Source: Streptomyces polyasparticus (lineage in GTDB: Bacteria; Actinomycetota; Actinomycetes; Streptomycetales; Streptomycetaceae). Taken from it: DNA of 64,000 nucleotides. The translations under genes were made by a program, and so were the position numbers. The notes beneath the pieces were generated by a model. That model did not search any database, was not told where the DNA came from, and saw nothing but the letters and a program-made list of their open reading frames with translations. Each line of letters begins with the position of its first letter. The stretch's first letter is position 1. Shown here piece after piece: positions 9,007 to 16,317 of the stretch. The stretch spans positions 62,001 to 126,000 of the forward strand of contig NZ_JACTVJ010000006.1 in the NCBI RefSeq assembly GCF_014493765.1, in the 5' to 3' direction.

Positions 9007-11016
9007 ATGGGGGACATGGTGCGCACCGAGCCATACGGGGACTGGCCCTCGCCGATCGACGCCGCGCTCGCCGCCTCGCACGACGGCCGGCCCGACTGGG
9101 TCGGCTTCGTCGGCGACGAGGTGTGGTGGACCGAGCCGCGCCCGGCCGAAGCGGGCCGCCGTGCCCTGGTGCGCCGGCGCTCCGACGGGCGCTCGGAGCC
9201 GGTACTGCCCGCGCCGTGGAATGTGCGCAGCCGCGTCATCGAGTACGGCGGCCGTCCCTGGGCCGGGACCGAGGGGCCCTCGGGACCGCTCGTCGTCTTC
9301 TGCGACTTCGCTGACCAGCGGCTGTACGGGTACGAGCCGGATGCGCCCGGAGCGGTGCCGCGGGCGCTCACTCCGGTGTCGTCCGTGGGCGGCGGGCTGC
9401 GCTGGGCCGATCCGCAGATCCGGGTCGAACGCGGTGAAGTGTGGTGCGTTCTGGAGGAGTTCACCGGAGAGGGGCCCGAGGAGCTGCACCGGGTCCTGGT
9501 CGCCGTGCCGCTCGACGGTTCGGCCGCGGACGACCGCGGCGCGCTGCGCGAACTGTCCGACGGACGCCACCGGTTCGTGACCTCGCCCCAGGTGTCACCG
9601 GACGGAAGGCATGCCGCCTGGATCGGCTGGGACCATCCGCGGATGCCCTGGGAGGGTACGGAGCTGCTGGTCGCTGAAGTGACGGCGGACGGCACCTTCG
9701 GCACGGCCCAGGTGGTCGCGGGCGGGCCCGAGGAGTCCATCGCCCAGGCCGACTGGGGCCATGACGGGACCCTCCTGTTCGCCTCCGACCGCAGCGGGTG
9801 GTGGAACCTCTACCGCGGTGAACTGCGGCCCGGGCACGGCGAAGCACCGGCCTTGCACGTGACGGCGCTGTGTCCCCGCGCCGAGGAGTTCGCCGGTCCG
9901 CTGTGGACGATCGGGCAGCGCTGGTTCGCCCCGCTGGAGAACGGCACGGTGGCCGTCGTGCACGGCGTGGGCACCACCGCGCTCGGCATCCTCGACCCCG
10001 AGACCACGGATGTCGTGGACGTGGCGGGTCCCTGGACCGCCTGGTCGGCGACGCTCGCCGCGCACGGCTCCCGTGTCGTGGGGACGGGGGCGAGCCCGCG
10101 CAGCGCGGCCGAGGTCGTCGAGCTCGACATCCGCACGGGCCGCGCCCGGGTCATCGGCGCCCCGCACGACGACCCGGTGGACCCCGCGTACTACCCCGAG
10201 CCGCAGCTGCGCACCTTCAGCGGACCGCTCGGCCGGGACATCCACGCCCACATCTATCCACCGCACAACCCCGGTTATCGGGGGCCCGACAATGCCCTGC
10301 CGCCCTATGTCGTGTGGGCGCACGGCGGGCCCACCGGGCACGCGCCGCTGGTGCTCGACCTGACCGTCGCCTACTTCACCTCGCGCGGCATCGGCGTCGC
10401 CGAGGTCAATTACGGAGGCTCGACCGGCTATGGCCGCGCCTACCGCGAGCGGCTGCGGGAGCAGTGGGGCGTGGTGGACGTCGAGGACTGCGCGGCGGTC
10501 GCCCGCGCGCTCGCCGAGGAGGGCACCGCCGACCCGGACCGGCTCGCCATCCGCGGCGGCAGCGCGGGCGGCTGGACGGCGGCGGCCTCGCTCGCTACCA
10601 CCGATGTGTACGCATGCGGCACCATCATCTATCCGGTGCTCGACCTCGAAACGTGGGCCACCGGGACCCATGACTTCGAATCGCACTACCTCGAGTCGCT
10701 CATCGGCCCGCTCGCCGAGGTCCGCGGCCGCTATGCCGAACGCTCGCCGCACACCCAGGCCGAGCACATCACCGCGCCGTTCGTGCTGCTCCAAGGGCTC
10801 GACGACGTGGTCTGCCCGCCGAGCCAGTGCGAGCGGTTCCTCGCGCGGATGGCCGGGCGGCAGGTCCCGCATGCGTACATCGCCTTCGAGGGCGAGGGGC
10901 ACGGCTTCCGCAGAGCGGACACGATGATCAGGGCGCTGGAAGCCGAACTCTCCCTGTACGCCCAGGTGTTCGGGCTCAATCCGCCCGGGATCGCCAGACT
11001 GGAGCTGAGCAAGTGA
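9007..11016 (+). CDS. S9 family prolyl-oligopeptidase-like serine peptidase
   Basis: A 669-residue protein with an N-terminal beta-propeller (WD/PD40-like repeats, for example SPDGRHAAWIGWDHPRMPW) of about 400 residues that filters substrates, and a C-terminal alpha/beta hydrolase. The catalytic triad is visible: Ser519 in RGGSAGGW, Asp599 or 600 in LQGLDDVV, and His632 in GEGHGF. It belongs to the acylaminoacyl/dipeptidyl peptidase group. There is no secretion signal. ATG 9007 and the in-frame ATG 9016 are both possible starts; the first is only 4 nt after the preceding stop. It is the third gene of the peptidase operon. Confidence 0.9.
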   Translation: MGDMVRTEPYGDWPSPIDAALAASHDGRPDWVGFVGDEVWWTEPRPAEAGRRALVRRRSDGRSEPVLPAPWNVRSRVIEYGGRPWAGTEGPSGPLVVFCDFADQRLYGYEPDAPGAVPRALTPVSSVGGGLRWADPQIRVERGEVWCVLEEFTGEGPEELHRVLVAVPLDGSAADDRGALRELSDGRHRFVTSPQVSPDGRHAAWIGWDHPRMPWEGTELLVAEVTADGTFGTAQVVAGGPEESIAQADWGHDGTLLFASDRSGWWNLYRGELRPGHGEAPALHVTALCPRAEEFAGPLWTIGQRWFAPLENGTVAVVHGVGTTALGILDPETTDVVDVAGPWTAWSATLAAHGSRVVGTGASPRSAAEVVELDIRTGRARVIGAPHDDPVDPAYYPEPQLRTFSGPLGRDIHAHIYPPHNPGYRGPDNALPPYVVWAHGGPTGHAPLVLDLTVAYFTSRGIGVAEVNYGGSTGYGRAYRERLREQWGVVDVEDCAAVARALAEEGTADPDRLAIRGGSAGGWTAAASLATTDVYACGTIIYPVLDLETWATGTHDFESHYLESLIGPLAEVRGRYAERSPHTQAEHITAPFVLLQGLDDVVCPPSQCERFLARMAGRQVPHAYIAFEGEGHGFRRADTMIRALEAELSLYAQVFGLNPPGIARLELSK

Positions 11017-11033
11017 GGCGAGAAGGAGAGTCG

Positions 11034-12005
11034 ATGGCGAGCGGCTGGGACGATGCCGGAACGCCCCGGGGCATCGCGCCCCTCACCCGGCCGCAGCGGC
11101 TCGCGCCCGGCGCGCGCGTGGCCGTCGTCGCGCCCAGCGGTCCCGTACCGGAGGAGCGGCTCGAAGCCGGCCTGGACATTCTGCGCGGCTGGGACCTGGA
11201 CCCCGTCGTGGCGCCCCATGTCCGTTCCACCCACCCGGAGTTGGGCTATCTCGCCGGAGGCGACCGCGAGCGCGCCGCCGATCTCCAGGCCGCCTGGTGC
11301 GACCCCGCCGTGTCGGCGGTGTTCTGCGCGCGCGGCGGCTACGGGGCGCAGCGCATGGTCGATCTGCTCGACTGGGATGCGCTGCGGGCGGCCGGGCCGA
11401 AGGTGTTCGTGGGGTACAGCGACATCACTGCGCTCCACGAGGCGTTCGCGGTCCGGCTCGGCCTGGCCACGCTGTACGGGCCGATGACGGCGGCGGCCGA
11501 CTTCCTCAAGAACGCGCGGGCGCAGGAGCATCTGAAGGCCACGCTGTTCGCGCCCGAGACGGTGCAGACGATCGCGGGCGGCCGGGTCCTGGTGCCGGGG
11601 CGCGCCCGCGGGGTCCCGACCGGCGGCTGCCTCAGTCTGCTCACCGCCGACCTGGGCACCCCGCACGCCCGGCCGTCCGCCCGCGGCGGTCTGCTGTGCA
11701 TCGAGGATGTCGACGAGGAGGACTACCGCATCGACCGCCACCTCACCCAACTCCTGCGCAGCGGCTGGCTTGAGGGCGTGGCCGGGGTGCTTCTCGGCTC
11801 GTGGGAGGAGTGCGGTCCGTCCGAGCAGGTCCGCGCCGTGTTCACCGACCGCCTCGGCGGGCTGGGCGTCCCCATGGTCGAGGACTTCGGCTTCGGCCAC
11901 TGCGACGGGGCCCTGACGATGCCGTTCGGGGTGCCGGCGGTCCTTGAGGCGGAGACGGTGGGGGGTGCGGCGGAGCTGCGGGTGGAGGTGCCGGCGTTGA
12001 GGTGA
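11034..12005 (+). CDS. S66 family LD-carboxypeptidase
   Basis: A 323-residue serine peptidase of the LD-carboxypeptidase family, which cuts between L-Lys/mDAP and D-Ala in murein tetrapeptides (or acts on microcin C7 in MccF-like members). Active-site motifs: nucleophile Ser in VGYSDITAL, Glu in CIEDVDEEDYRIDR, His in FGFGHCDGALTMPFG. The start at 11034 has GAAGGAGAG at the right spacing. There is no signal peptide, so it acts on recycled cytosolic muropeptides. As the last gene of the operon after D-aminopeptidase, M20 and S9 enzymes, it supports a cell-wall-peptide recycling role. Confidence 0.89.
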   Translation: MASGWDDAGTPRGIAPLTRPQRLAPGARVAVVAPSGPVPEERLEAGLDILRGWDLDPVVAPHVRSTHPELGYLAGGDRERAADLQAAWCDPAVSAVFCARGGYGAQRMVDLLDWDALRAAGPKVFVGYSDITALHEAFAVRLGLATLYGPMTAAADFLKNARAQEHLKATLFAPETVQTIAGGRVLVPGRARGVPTGGCLSLLTADLGTPHARPSARGGLLCIEDVDEEDYRIDRHLTQLLRSGWLEGVAGVLLGSWEECGPSEQVRAVFTDRLGGLGVPMVEDFGFGHCDGALTMPFGVPAVLEAETVGGAAELRVEVPALR

Positions 12006-12020
12006 GGTGACGTCGTTGAG

Positions 12021-12058
12021 GTGAGGGGCGGGTGTTGGGGTGAGGGGCGGGTGTTGGG
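12021..12058. repeat. 19-bp tandem duplication
   Basis: Two identical 19-bp copies (gtgaggggcgggtgttggg) start at 12021 and 12040, at the edge of a larger G-rich repetitive tract that begins right after the LD-carboxypeptidase stop. Confidence 0.85.
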
Positions 12059-12135
12059 GTGAGAGGGCCCTGGGCGGGGCGAGGTGGGGTGACAGGGACG
12101 AGGTGGGGTGCAGGGGTGGGGTGAGGTGACAGGGC

Positions 12136-12415
12136 GGGGCGGAGTGAGGGGTCCGGGAGAGGGGTCGGGGTGAGTTGAGAGAACTCGGTGAGGGGCGGAG
12201 TGAGGCGTCCGGGCGCGGGGTCGGGGTGAGTTGAGAGGGCCTGGTGTGGGGCGGAGCGAGGCGTCCGGGAGAGGGGCCAGAGTGAGCTGAGAGAACTCGG
12301 TGAGGGGCGGAGTGAGGCGTCCGGGCGCGGGGCCGGAGTGAGTTGAGCGGGCCCGGCGAGGGGCTTAGTGAGGCGTCCGGGCGAGGTGTCGGCCCCGACC
12401 TGGGCGCGGGGTGCG
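12136..12415. repeat. 56-bp tandem repeat array (five units, higher-order 112-bp pattern)
   Basis: Units start with ggggc at 12136, 12192, 12248, 12304 and 12360, an exact 56-bp period. The common core is ggggcggagtgaggcgtccg. Units 1 and 3 share the variant ending gagagaactcggtga, units 2 and 4 share gggcgcgggg in the middle, so the array seems to have grown by duplicating a two-unit (112-bp) block. The fifth unit decays after about 35 bp. The whole stretch 12006-12423 is G-rich on the plus strand and holds no supported gene. 56 is not a multiple of three, so it is not protein-coding repeat DNA. Confidence 0.9.
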
Positions 12416-12423
12416 GGGTGCGG

Positions 12424-13248
12424 TCAGGACGTCACGGCGAAGCCGTAGCGTACGAAGCGCAGGGCGTCGCCCACGCCAGGGACCTTGCCGAGGCCCCGCA
12501 GGGCCGTACGGGAGACCGTGCCTCGGCGGCAGCGGCCGAGTTCGTCCAGGGCCGGGATGTCGCTCAGGAGACGCAGCGGCGGGTGCGCGCGGGCGAAGGA
12601 CGTGGGGGAGTGCAGCGCCCAGCGGAAACGGGTGTCCGCGCGGCGCAGCGCCGGGTGGAGCCCGGACACGGACCTCACCCAGGGCACCACCGCGTCGAAC
12701 ACCAGCCGTCCTGACGGGAAGTGTCCCACGACCCGGTTCACGAGGCGGCTGACGTCGTCCGGCGACAGATACATCAACAGCCCCTCGGCGAGGACCAGCG
12801 CCGGCCGGTCGGCAGGCACCTCGTCCCACCACCCCGGCTCCGTGACCGAGGCGCTCACCGTCCGCACCCCGTCGACCGGCCCGTACACGCGCTCGCGCAG
12901 CGCGACGACCTCCGGATAGTCCACGTCGATCCACACGGTCGACGCCGGCCGCGCCACGCGCAGCGGACGGCTGTCCAGGCCGCAGGCCAGATGCAGCACC
13001 ACGGCGTCCGGGTGCTCGTGCAGGAACTCGGCGGTCCAGGCGTCGAAGCGCCGCGCACGCGCCGCGACCAGGGAAGCGCCACCGCGCAGGCCCCGCAGCC
13101 GCCCGAAGTCGTAATCGATCTGCGCCATGACCCGCTGCGCATGAGGGTCACCGAGGACGGGCCGCGCACGCCCGCTGTCGACCGCGCGCAGGTACAGCGT
13201 CATCAGGAGCGTTTCCTGCTCACGGCCGAGGTGGACCTGCTGCGTCAT
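12424..13248 (-). CDS. Class I SAM-dependent methyltransferase (leucine carboxyl methyltransferase-like, PF04072 type)
   Basis: A 274-residue methyltransferase. The SAM-binding motif VVLHLACGLDSRPLRV (residues about 83-98) is the GxGxDxR variant typical of the LCM/Tcmp family that includes polyketide O-methyltransferases; WIDVDYPEVVALRE and AEGLLMYLSPDDV are further family motifs. The start at 13248 is preferred because CGGAGA lies about 9 nt upstream and the conserved N-terminus begins shortly after. Its 3' end abuts the 56-bp array. The acceptor molecule is not known. Confidence 0.83.
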   Translation of the reverse strand: MTQQVHLGREQETLLMTLYLRAVDSGRARPVLGDPHAQRVMAQIDYDFGRLRGLRGGASLVAARARRFDAWTAEFLHEHPDAVVLHLACGLDSRPLRVARPASTVWIDVDYPEVVALRERVYGPVDGVRTVSASVTEPGWWDEVPADRPALVLAEGLLMYLSPDDVSRLVNRVVGHFPSGRLVFDAVVPWVRSVSGLHPALRRADTRFRWALHSPTSFARAHPPLRLLSDIPALDELGRCRRGTVSRTALRGLGKVPGVGDALRFVRYGFAVTS

Positions 13249-13437
13249 CGACCGTCTCCGTTCCCGAGGAAACTCCCTGCACCCAGTGAGCCGGAACCCC
13301 GCGCCCGCGGCCACCCGCCCTCACCCGTTAGGCCCACCGAGCCACCCCCAGGGGTACCGGCCGCGTGCGCCACCGGCGCCCACCTGCTCATGCTGGGCCC
13401 AGGGGGCGACGGCGCTACTCCGGACGGAAGGTCCCGC

Positions 13438-13677
13438 ATGAGCTCCAACGACTCCAAGAGCAGCGGCGGCGGCAAGGCCAAAGGGCTGATGACACCCGGA
13501 CGTCTGACCGTCGCCGCCATCGGCATCCTCGGCCTGATCTTCATCTTCGAGAACACCCGCAACACCAAGATCCGCCTGCTGATCCCCGAAGTGACCATGC
13601 CTCTGTGGATGGCACTGCTCGGCACGGGGCTGATCGGTGCCCTCTGCGGGGCCTACCTCATCAGGAGACGGAAGTGA
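13438..13677 (+). CDS. LapA-like (DUF1049) small membrane protein
   Basis: A 79-residue protein with a charged Ser/Lys/Gly N-terminus, a first membrane helix (RLTVAAIGILGLIFIFEN), the short NTRNTKIRLLIPEVTMPLW loop and a second helix ending in RRRK. This is the DUF1049 pattern of LapA-type proteins (lipopolysaccharide assembly protein A in Gram-negatives; function unknown in actinobacteria). Its stop overlaps the GTG of the next gene (GTGA), so the pair is translationally coupled. Confidence 0.8.
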   Translation: MSSNDSKSSGGGKAKGLMTPGRLTVAAIGILGLIFIFENTRNTKIRLLIPEVTMPLWMALLGTGLIGALCGAYLIRRRK

Positions 13678-13988
13678 CACCTCTCATCCAGCGCGCAGCC
13701 GTGCTCACCGGCACCGTGCTCGCCGCGACCGCCCTCACCGTGACCACTGCCGCGGCGGCCGGTCCGCCCATGCCGGACTTCAGGGGCAAGGCCCTGATGG
13801 ACGTCTTCCAGACGGTGGACTACCGCACCCGCGTCGACCTGCACGACGTCAGCGGCTTCCAGCGCCATGTCCTGTGGCCGCTGAACTGGAAGGTCTGCAC
13901 CCAGACCCCGGCCCCCGGCGTCGAACTGAACGGTCAGGCGCTCGACATCGGCGTCGTGAAGAAGACGGAGACCTGCCCCAAGAAGTAG
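13674..13988 (+). CDS. Secreted PASTA-like single-domain protein
   Basis: A 104-residue exported protein. A signal peptide (residues 1-25, LTGTVLAATALTVTTAAAAG) is followed by a domain with the PASTA pattern: MPDFRGKALMDVFQTV at the start and VCTQTPAPGVELNGQALDIGVVK at the end. PASTA domains usually bind muropeptides or act as spacers; here only one copy is present, with two cysteines (in KVCTQT and TETCPKK) that could form a disulfide. The GTG start overlaps the LapA-like gene, with CAGGAGA upstream. PASTA assignment is by pattern only. Confidence 0.72.
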   Translation: MTPLIQRAAVLTGTVLAATALTVTTAAAAGPPMPDFRGKALMDVFQTVDYRTRVDLHDVSGFQRHVLWPLNWKVCTQTPAPGVELNGQALDIGVVKKTETCPKK

Positions 13989-14039
13989 CCCCGCCCCAAA
14001 GGCAGCCCCGCCCCCAAGGTGGCGCCGCCCCCAATCAGC

Positions 14040-14057
14040 AACCCCGCCACCGGGGTT
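14040..14057 (+). terminator. Short perfect hairpin after the PASTA-like gene
   Basis: aaccccg, loop ccac, cggggtt: a 7-bp perfect stem, 51 nt after the stop of the PASTA-like gene and 14 nt before the start of the next. It has no U-tract, which is usual for actinobacterial terminators, and could equally lie in the leader of the acetyltransferase. Confidence 0.45.
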
Positions 14058-14071
14058 CTAGGGTTTCGGGC

Positions 14072-14617
14072 ATGCCCCACCGCACCACTTTCCTTGCCGC
14101 CGGGCCTCGCGTCGGCATACGTCGTCTCACGTATGCCGACGGCGAGGCCTTCACCGTGTTCGCCCGCGCCAGCCGCGAGCTGCACCACCCGTGGCTCGCG
14201 CCCCCGGCCACGGCCGAGCAGTTCACGACGTACGCCCAGCGGCTGATCGAGGACCCCGCACGCGCCGGCTTCGTCGTCTGCGAGCGTGACAGCGGACGCC
14301 TCGCCGGCTACGTCAACATCAACAACATCGTCCACGGTGCCTTCCGCTGCGGCGCGCTCGGCTACGGCGCCTTCTCCCACGCCGCCGGCAAGGGACTGAT
14401 GACCGAGGGGCTGCGCCTCGTCGTCGGACATGCCTTCGCGCCTCCGCTCGACCTGCACCGCCTGGAGATCAACGTCCAGCCGCGCAATGCCGCATCGATC
14501 GGGCTCGCCCGCCGCTGCGGCTTCCGCTTGGAGGGGTTCTCGCCGGACTTCTTGTACATCGACGGGGCGTGGCGCGACCATGAGCGGTGGGCCCTCACGC
14601 GGGAAATGGTCCGGTAG
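14072..14617 (+). CDS. GNAT family N-acetyltransferase (RimJ/RimL type)
   Basis: A 181-residue acetyltransferase of the RimJ/RimL ribosomal-protein N-acetyltransferase-like group. Visible elements are RVGIRRLTYADGEAF at the start, the acetyl-CoA-binding GYGAFSHAAGKGLMTEGLRLV (normally Q/R-x-x-G-x-G/A) and the RLEINVQPRNAASIGLARRCGFRLEG end motif. The start at 14072 is the first ATG with the conserved N-terminus; a clear Shine-Dalgarno is not seen. Substrate unknown (protein N-terminus or small molecule). Confidence 0.85.
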   Translation: MPHRTTFLAAGPRVGIRRLTYADGEAFTVFARASRELHHPWLAPPATAEQFTTYAQRLIEDPARAGFVVCERDSGRLAGYVNINNIVHGAFRCGALGYGAFSHAAGKGLMTEGLRLVVGHAFAPPLDLHRLEINVQPRNAASIGLARRCGFRLEGFSPDFLYIDGAWRDHERWALTREMVR

Positions 14618-14678
14618 CGGACACCATCGCGTTCACCGGCGGGGAGAGGGCCCGGGGGAGCTGGGGAGAGGACGCGCC

Positions 14679-15782
14679 ATGACTGCGGACATTCCGGGCA
14701 GCGGGACCGAGGGTCCCTCCGAAGAAGCCGGCCCACGGGCCACCGCGTTGACTCCGACTCCGACTCCGCCCCCGGACCCTGCCGCCGCGCCGCCCGGGCA
14801 GCCGGAGCTGGCACGGCTGGCCGACCTGGCCACTCCCGTGGCCATCCGCGCGGCCGCCACCCTGCGGATCGCGGAGTCCCTCGACGACGGTCCGCGCACC
14901 GCACGCGAACTGGCCGCCGTCGTGGGCGCCGACGCCGACGCCCTGGAGCGGATGCTCGCGCATCTCGCGACGAAGGGTGTGTTCGACCGTGACGGGGACG
15001 GCCGGTATGCGCTCACGGAGCTCGGTGCCCCCCTGCACTCCGCCCACCCCTCCGACCTGCACCCCTGGCTCGACATGGGTGCCCCGGTGGGGCGGGCCGA
15101 TCTGTCACTGGTGGAGCTGCTGCACTCCGTACGGACCGGGCTTCCGGGGTTTCCGCTGCGGTACGGGGCGTCGTTCTGGGACGACCTGGCCACGCAGCCG
15201 GAACGGCAGGAGCGTTTCGACGCGCACATGAGCCGGGACATCGCCGCCGACGGGCCCGCGATCGCCGCCGCGTACGACTGGACCTCGCTGGGACGTGTGC
15301 TCGACGTCGGCGGGGGCAACGGAGCGCTGCTCATCGAGCTCCTCAAGGCCCACCCCGAGCTGCACGGCACGGTGCTCGACCGGGACCGTACCGCCGAGTC
15401 CGCCCGGATACGGTTCACCGCCGAGCGGCTCAAGGGGCGGGCCGACGCGGTCGAGGGCAGCTTCTTCGACGAACTCCCGACCGGCTACGGCGGCTATCTG
15501 CTCTCGTCGGTCCTGCACGACTGGGACGACTCCTCCGCCCTCGCGATCCTGCGCCGCTGCGCCGAGGCGGCCGGCAGCACCGGCCGGGTCTTCGTGATCG
15601 AGAAGATCGGCGGCGACGGCGAGCAGGTCCGAACGGACATGGATCTGCGGATGCTGGTCTTCTTCGCGGGCAAGGAGCGCCCCGCGTCCCAACTGGCCGA
15701 ACTGGCGGGGGAGTCGGGACTCAAGCTGGTCGCGGTGCACCCGGCGGGCACACTCGCCGTCGTCGAGTTCGCGGCGGGGTGA
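14679..15782 (+). CDS. O-methyltransferase, acetylserotonin/caffeate type (PF00891-like)
   Basis: A 367-residue methyltransferase of the class common in natural-product pathways. After a Pro/Thr-rich disordered N-terminus (residues 1-45) comes a winged-helix dimerisation domain (LATPVAIRAAATLRIAESL to KGVFDRDGDGRYALT) and the Rossmann SAM domain with RVLDVGGGNGALLIELLK and the HDWDDSSALAILRRC motif, whose His is the usual catalytic base. The start at 14679 is preceded by GGGGAGAGGA. No biosynthetic cluster surrounds it, so the acceptor is unknown. It is convergent with the next gene. Confidence 0.86.
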   Translation: MTADIPGSGTEGPSEEAGPRATALTPTPTPPPDPAAAPPGQPELARLADLATPVAIRAAATLRIAESLDDGPRTARELAAVVGADADALERMLAHLATKGVFDRDGDGRYALTELGAPLHSAHPSDLHPWLDMGAPVGRADLSLVELLHSVRTGLPGFPLRYGASFWDDLATQPERQERFDAHMSRDIAADGPAIAAAYDWTSLGRVLDVGGGNGALLIELLKAHPELHGTVLDRDRTAESARIRFTAERLKGRADAVEGSFFDELPTGYGGYLLSSVLHDWDDSSALAILRRCAEAAGSTGRVFVIEKIGGDGEQVRTDMDLRMLVFFAGKERPASQLAELAGESGLKLVAVHPAGTLAVVEFAAG

Positions 15783-15805
15783 AGCGAGGTCGTCACCGAA
15801 GGCGC

Positions 15806-16141
15806 TCAGCGGCCCTTGCGGTTGATCTTCATGGTGTCCATGTCCGTCACCGTCGACTTGAGCGCCCCGTGCCCGGTCCCCAGCTCCCGCAGCGCGCCTT
15901 CGGCCCGGTCCTCCGCGATGGCGCCGGCCATCTCCTCGCCGTCCTCGCTGTCCGAGACGGCGACGTAGCGGAACGAGAAGTGCTTCAGCGTCCGGTCGTA
16001 GGCGAGCGAGCCCTCCTCGGAGAAGCGCATCGCCGTCATGCCGTGCTCGTCGACCTCGGCGAGCAGCCGGGCGCGCGTCTCGTCGCCGAGGTCCTCGAAG
16101 GCGCCCCGGACGATGACACGGTACGTGTGCGCTGCGCCCAT
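15806..16141 (-). CDS. DUF6204-like small protein
   Basis: A 111-residue soluble protein. The pattern HTYRVIVRGAFEDLGDETRA at the start, an internal LKHFSFRYVAVSD strand and the ending ATVTDMDTMKINR-like segment (here TVTDMDTMKINRKGR) match an actinobacterial family I recall as DUF6204. Function unknown. The ATG at 16141 is chosen because the conserved region starts two residues later; longer in-frame starts add a poorly conserved Arg-rich stretch. Confidence 0.75.
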   Translation of the reverse strand: MGAAHTYRVIVRGAFEDLGDETRARLLAEVDEHGMTAMRFSEEGSLAYDRTLKHFSFRYVAVSDSEDGEEMAGAIAEDRAEGALRELGTGHGALKSTVTDMDTMKINRKGR

Positions 16142-16317
16142 GCCGTGCTGCTTCCCTCGGAGTCGAATGGGGCATGAGATCCCGTGAATGCGGGACGGAA
16201 GATCCCCTGAATGCCGTCGGCGAACCACCTTACGTGGCCCCTGCATCTTTCGCCTTTGCGTAATTCTGACCAGGAGGTCCCCTGGTCACCGGTGCGGACA
16301 GCGGGTTCCATGGTCGG

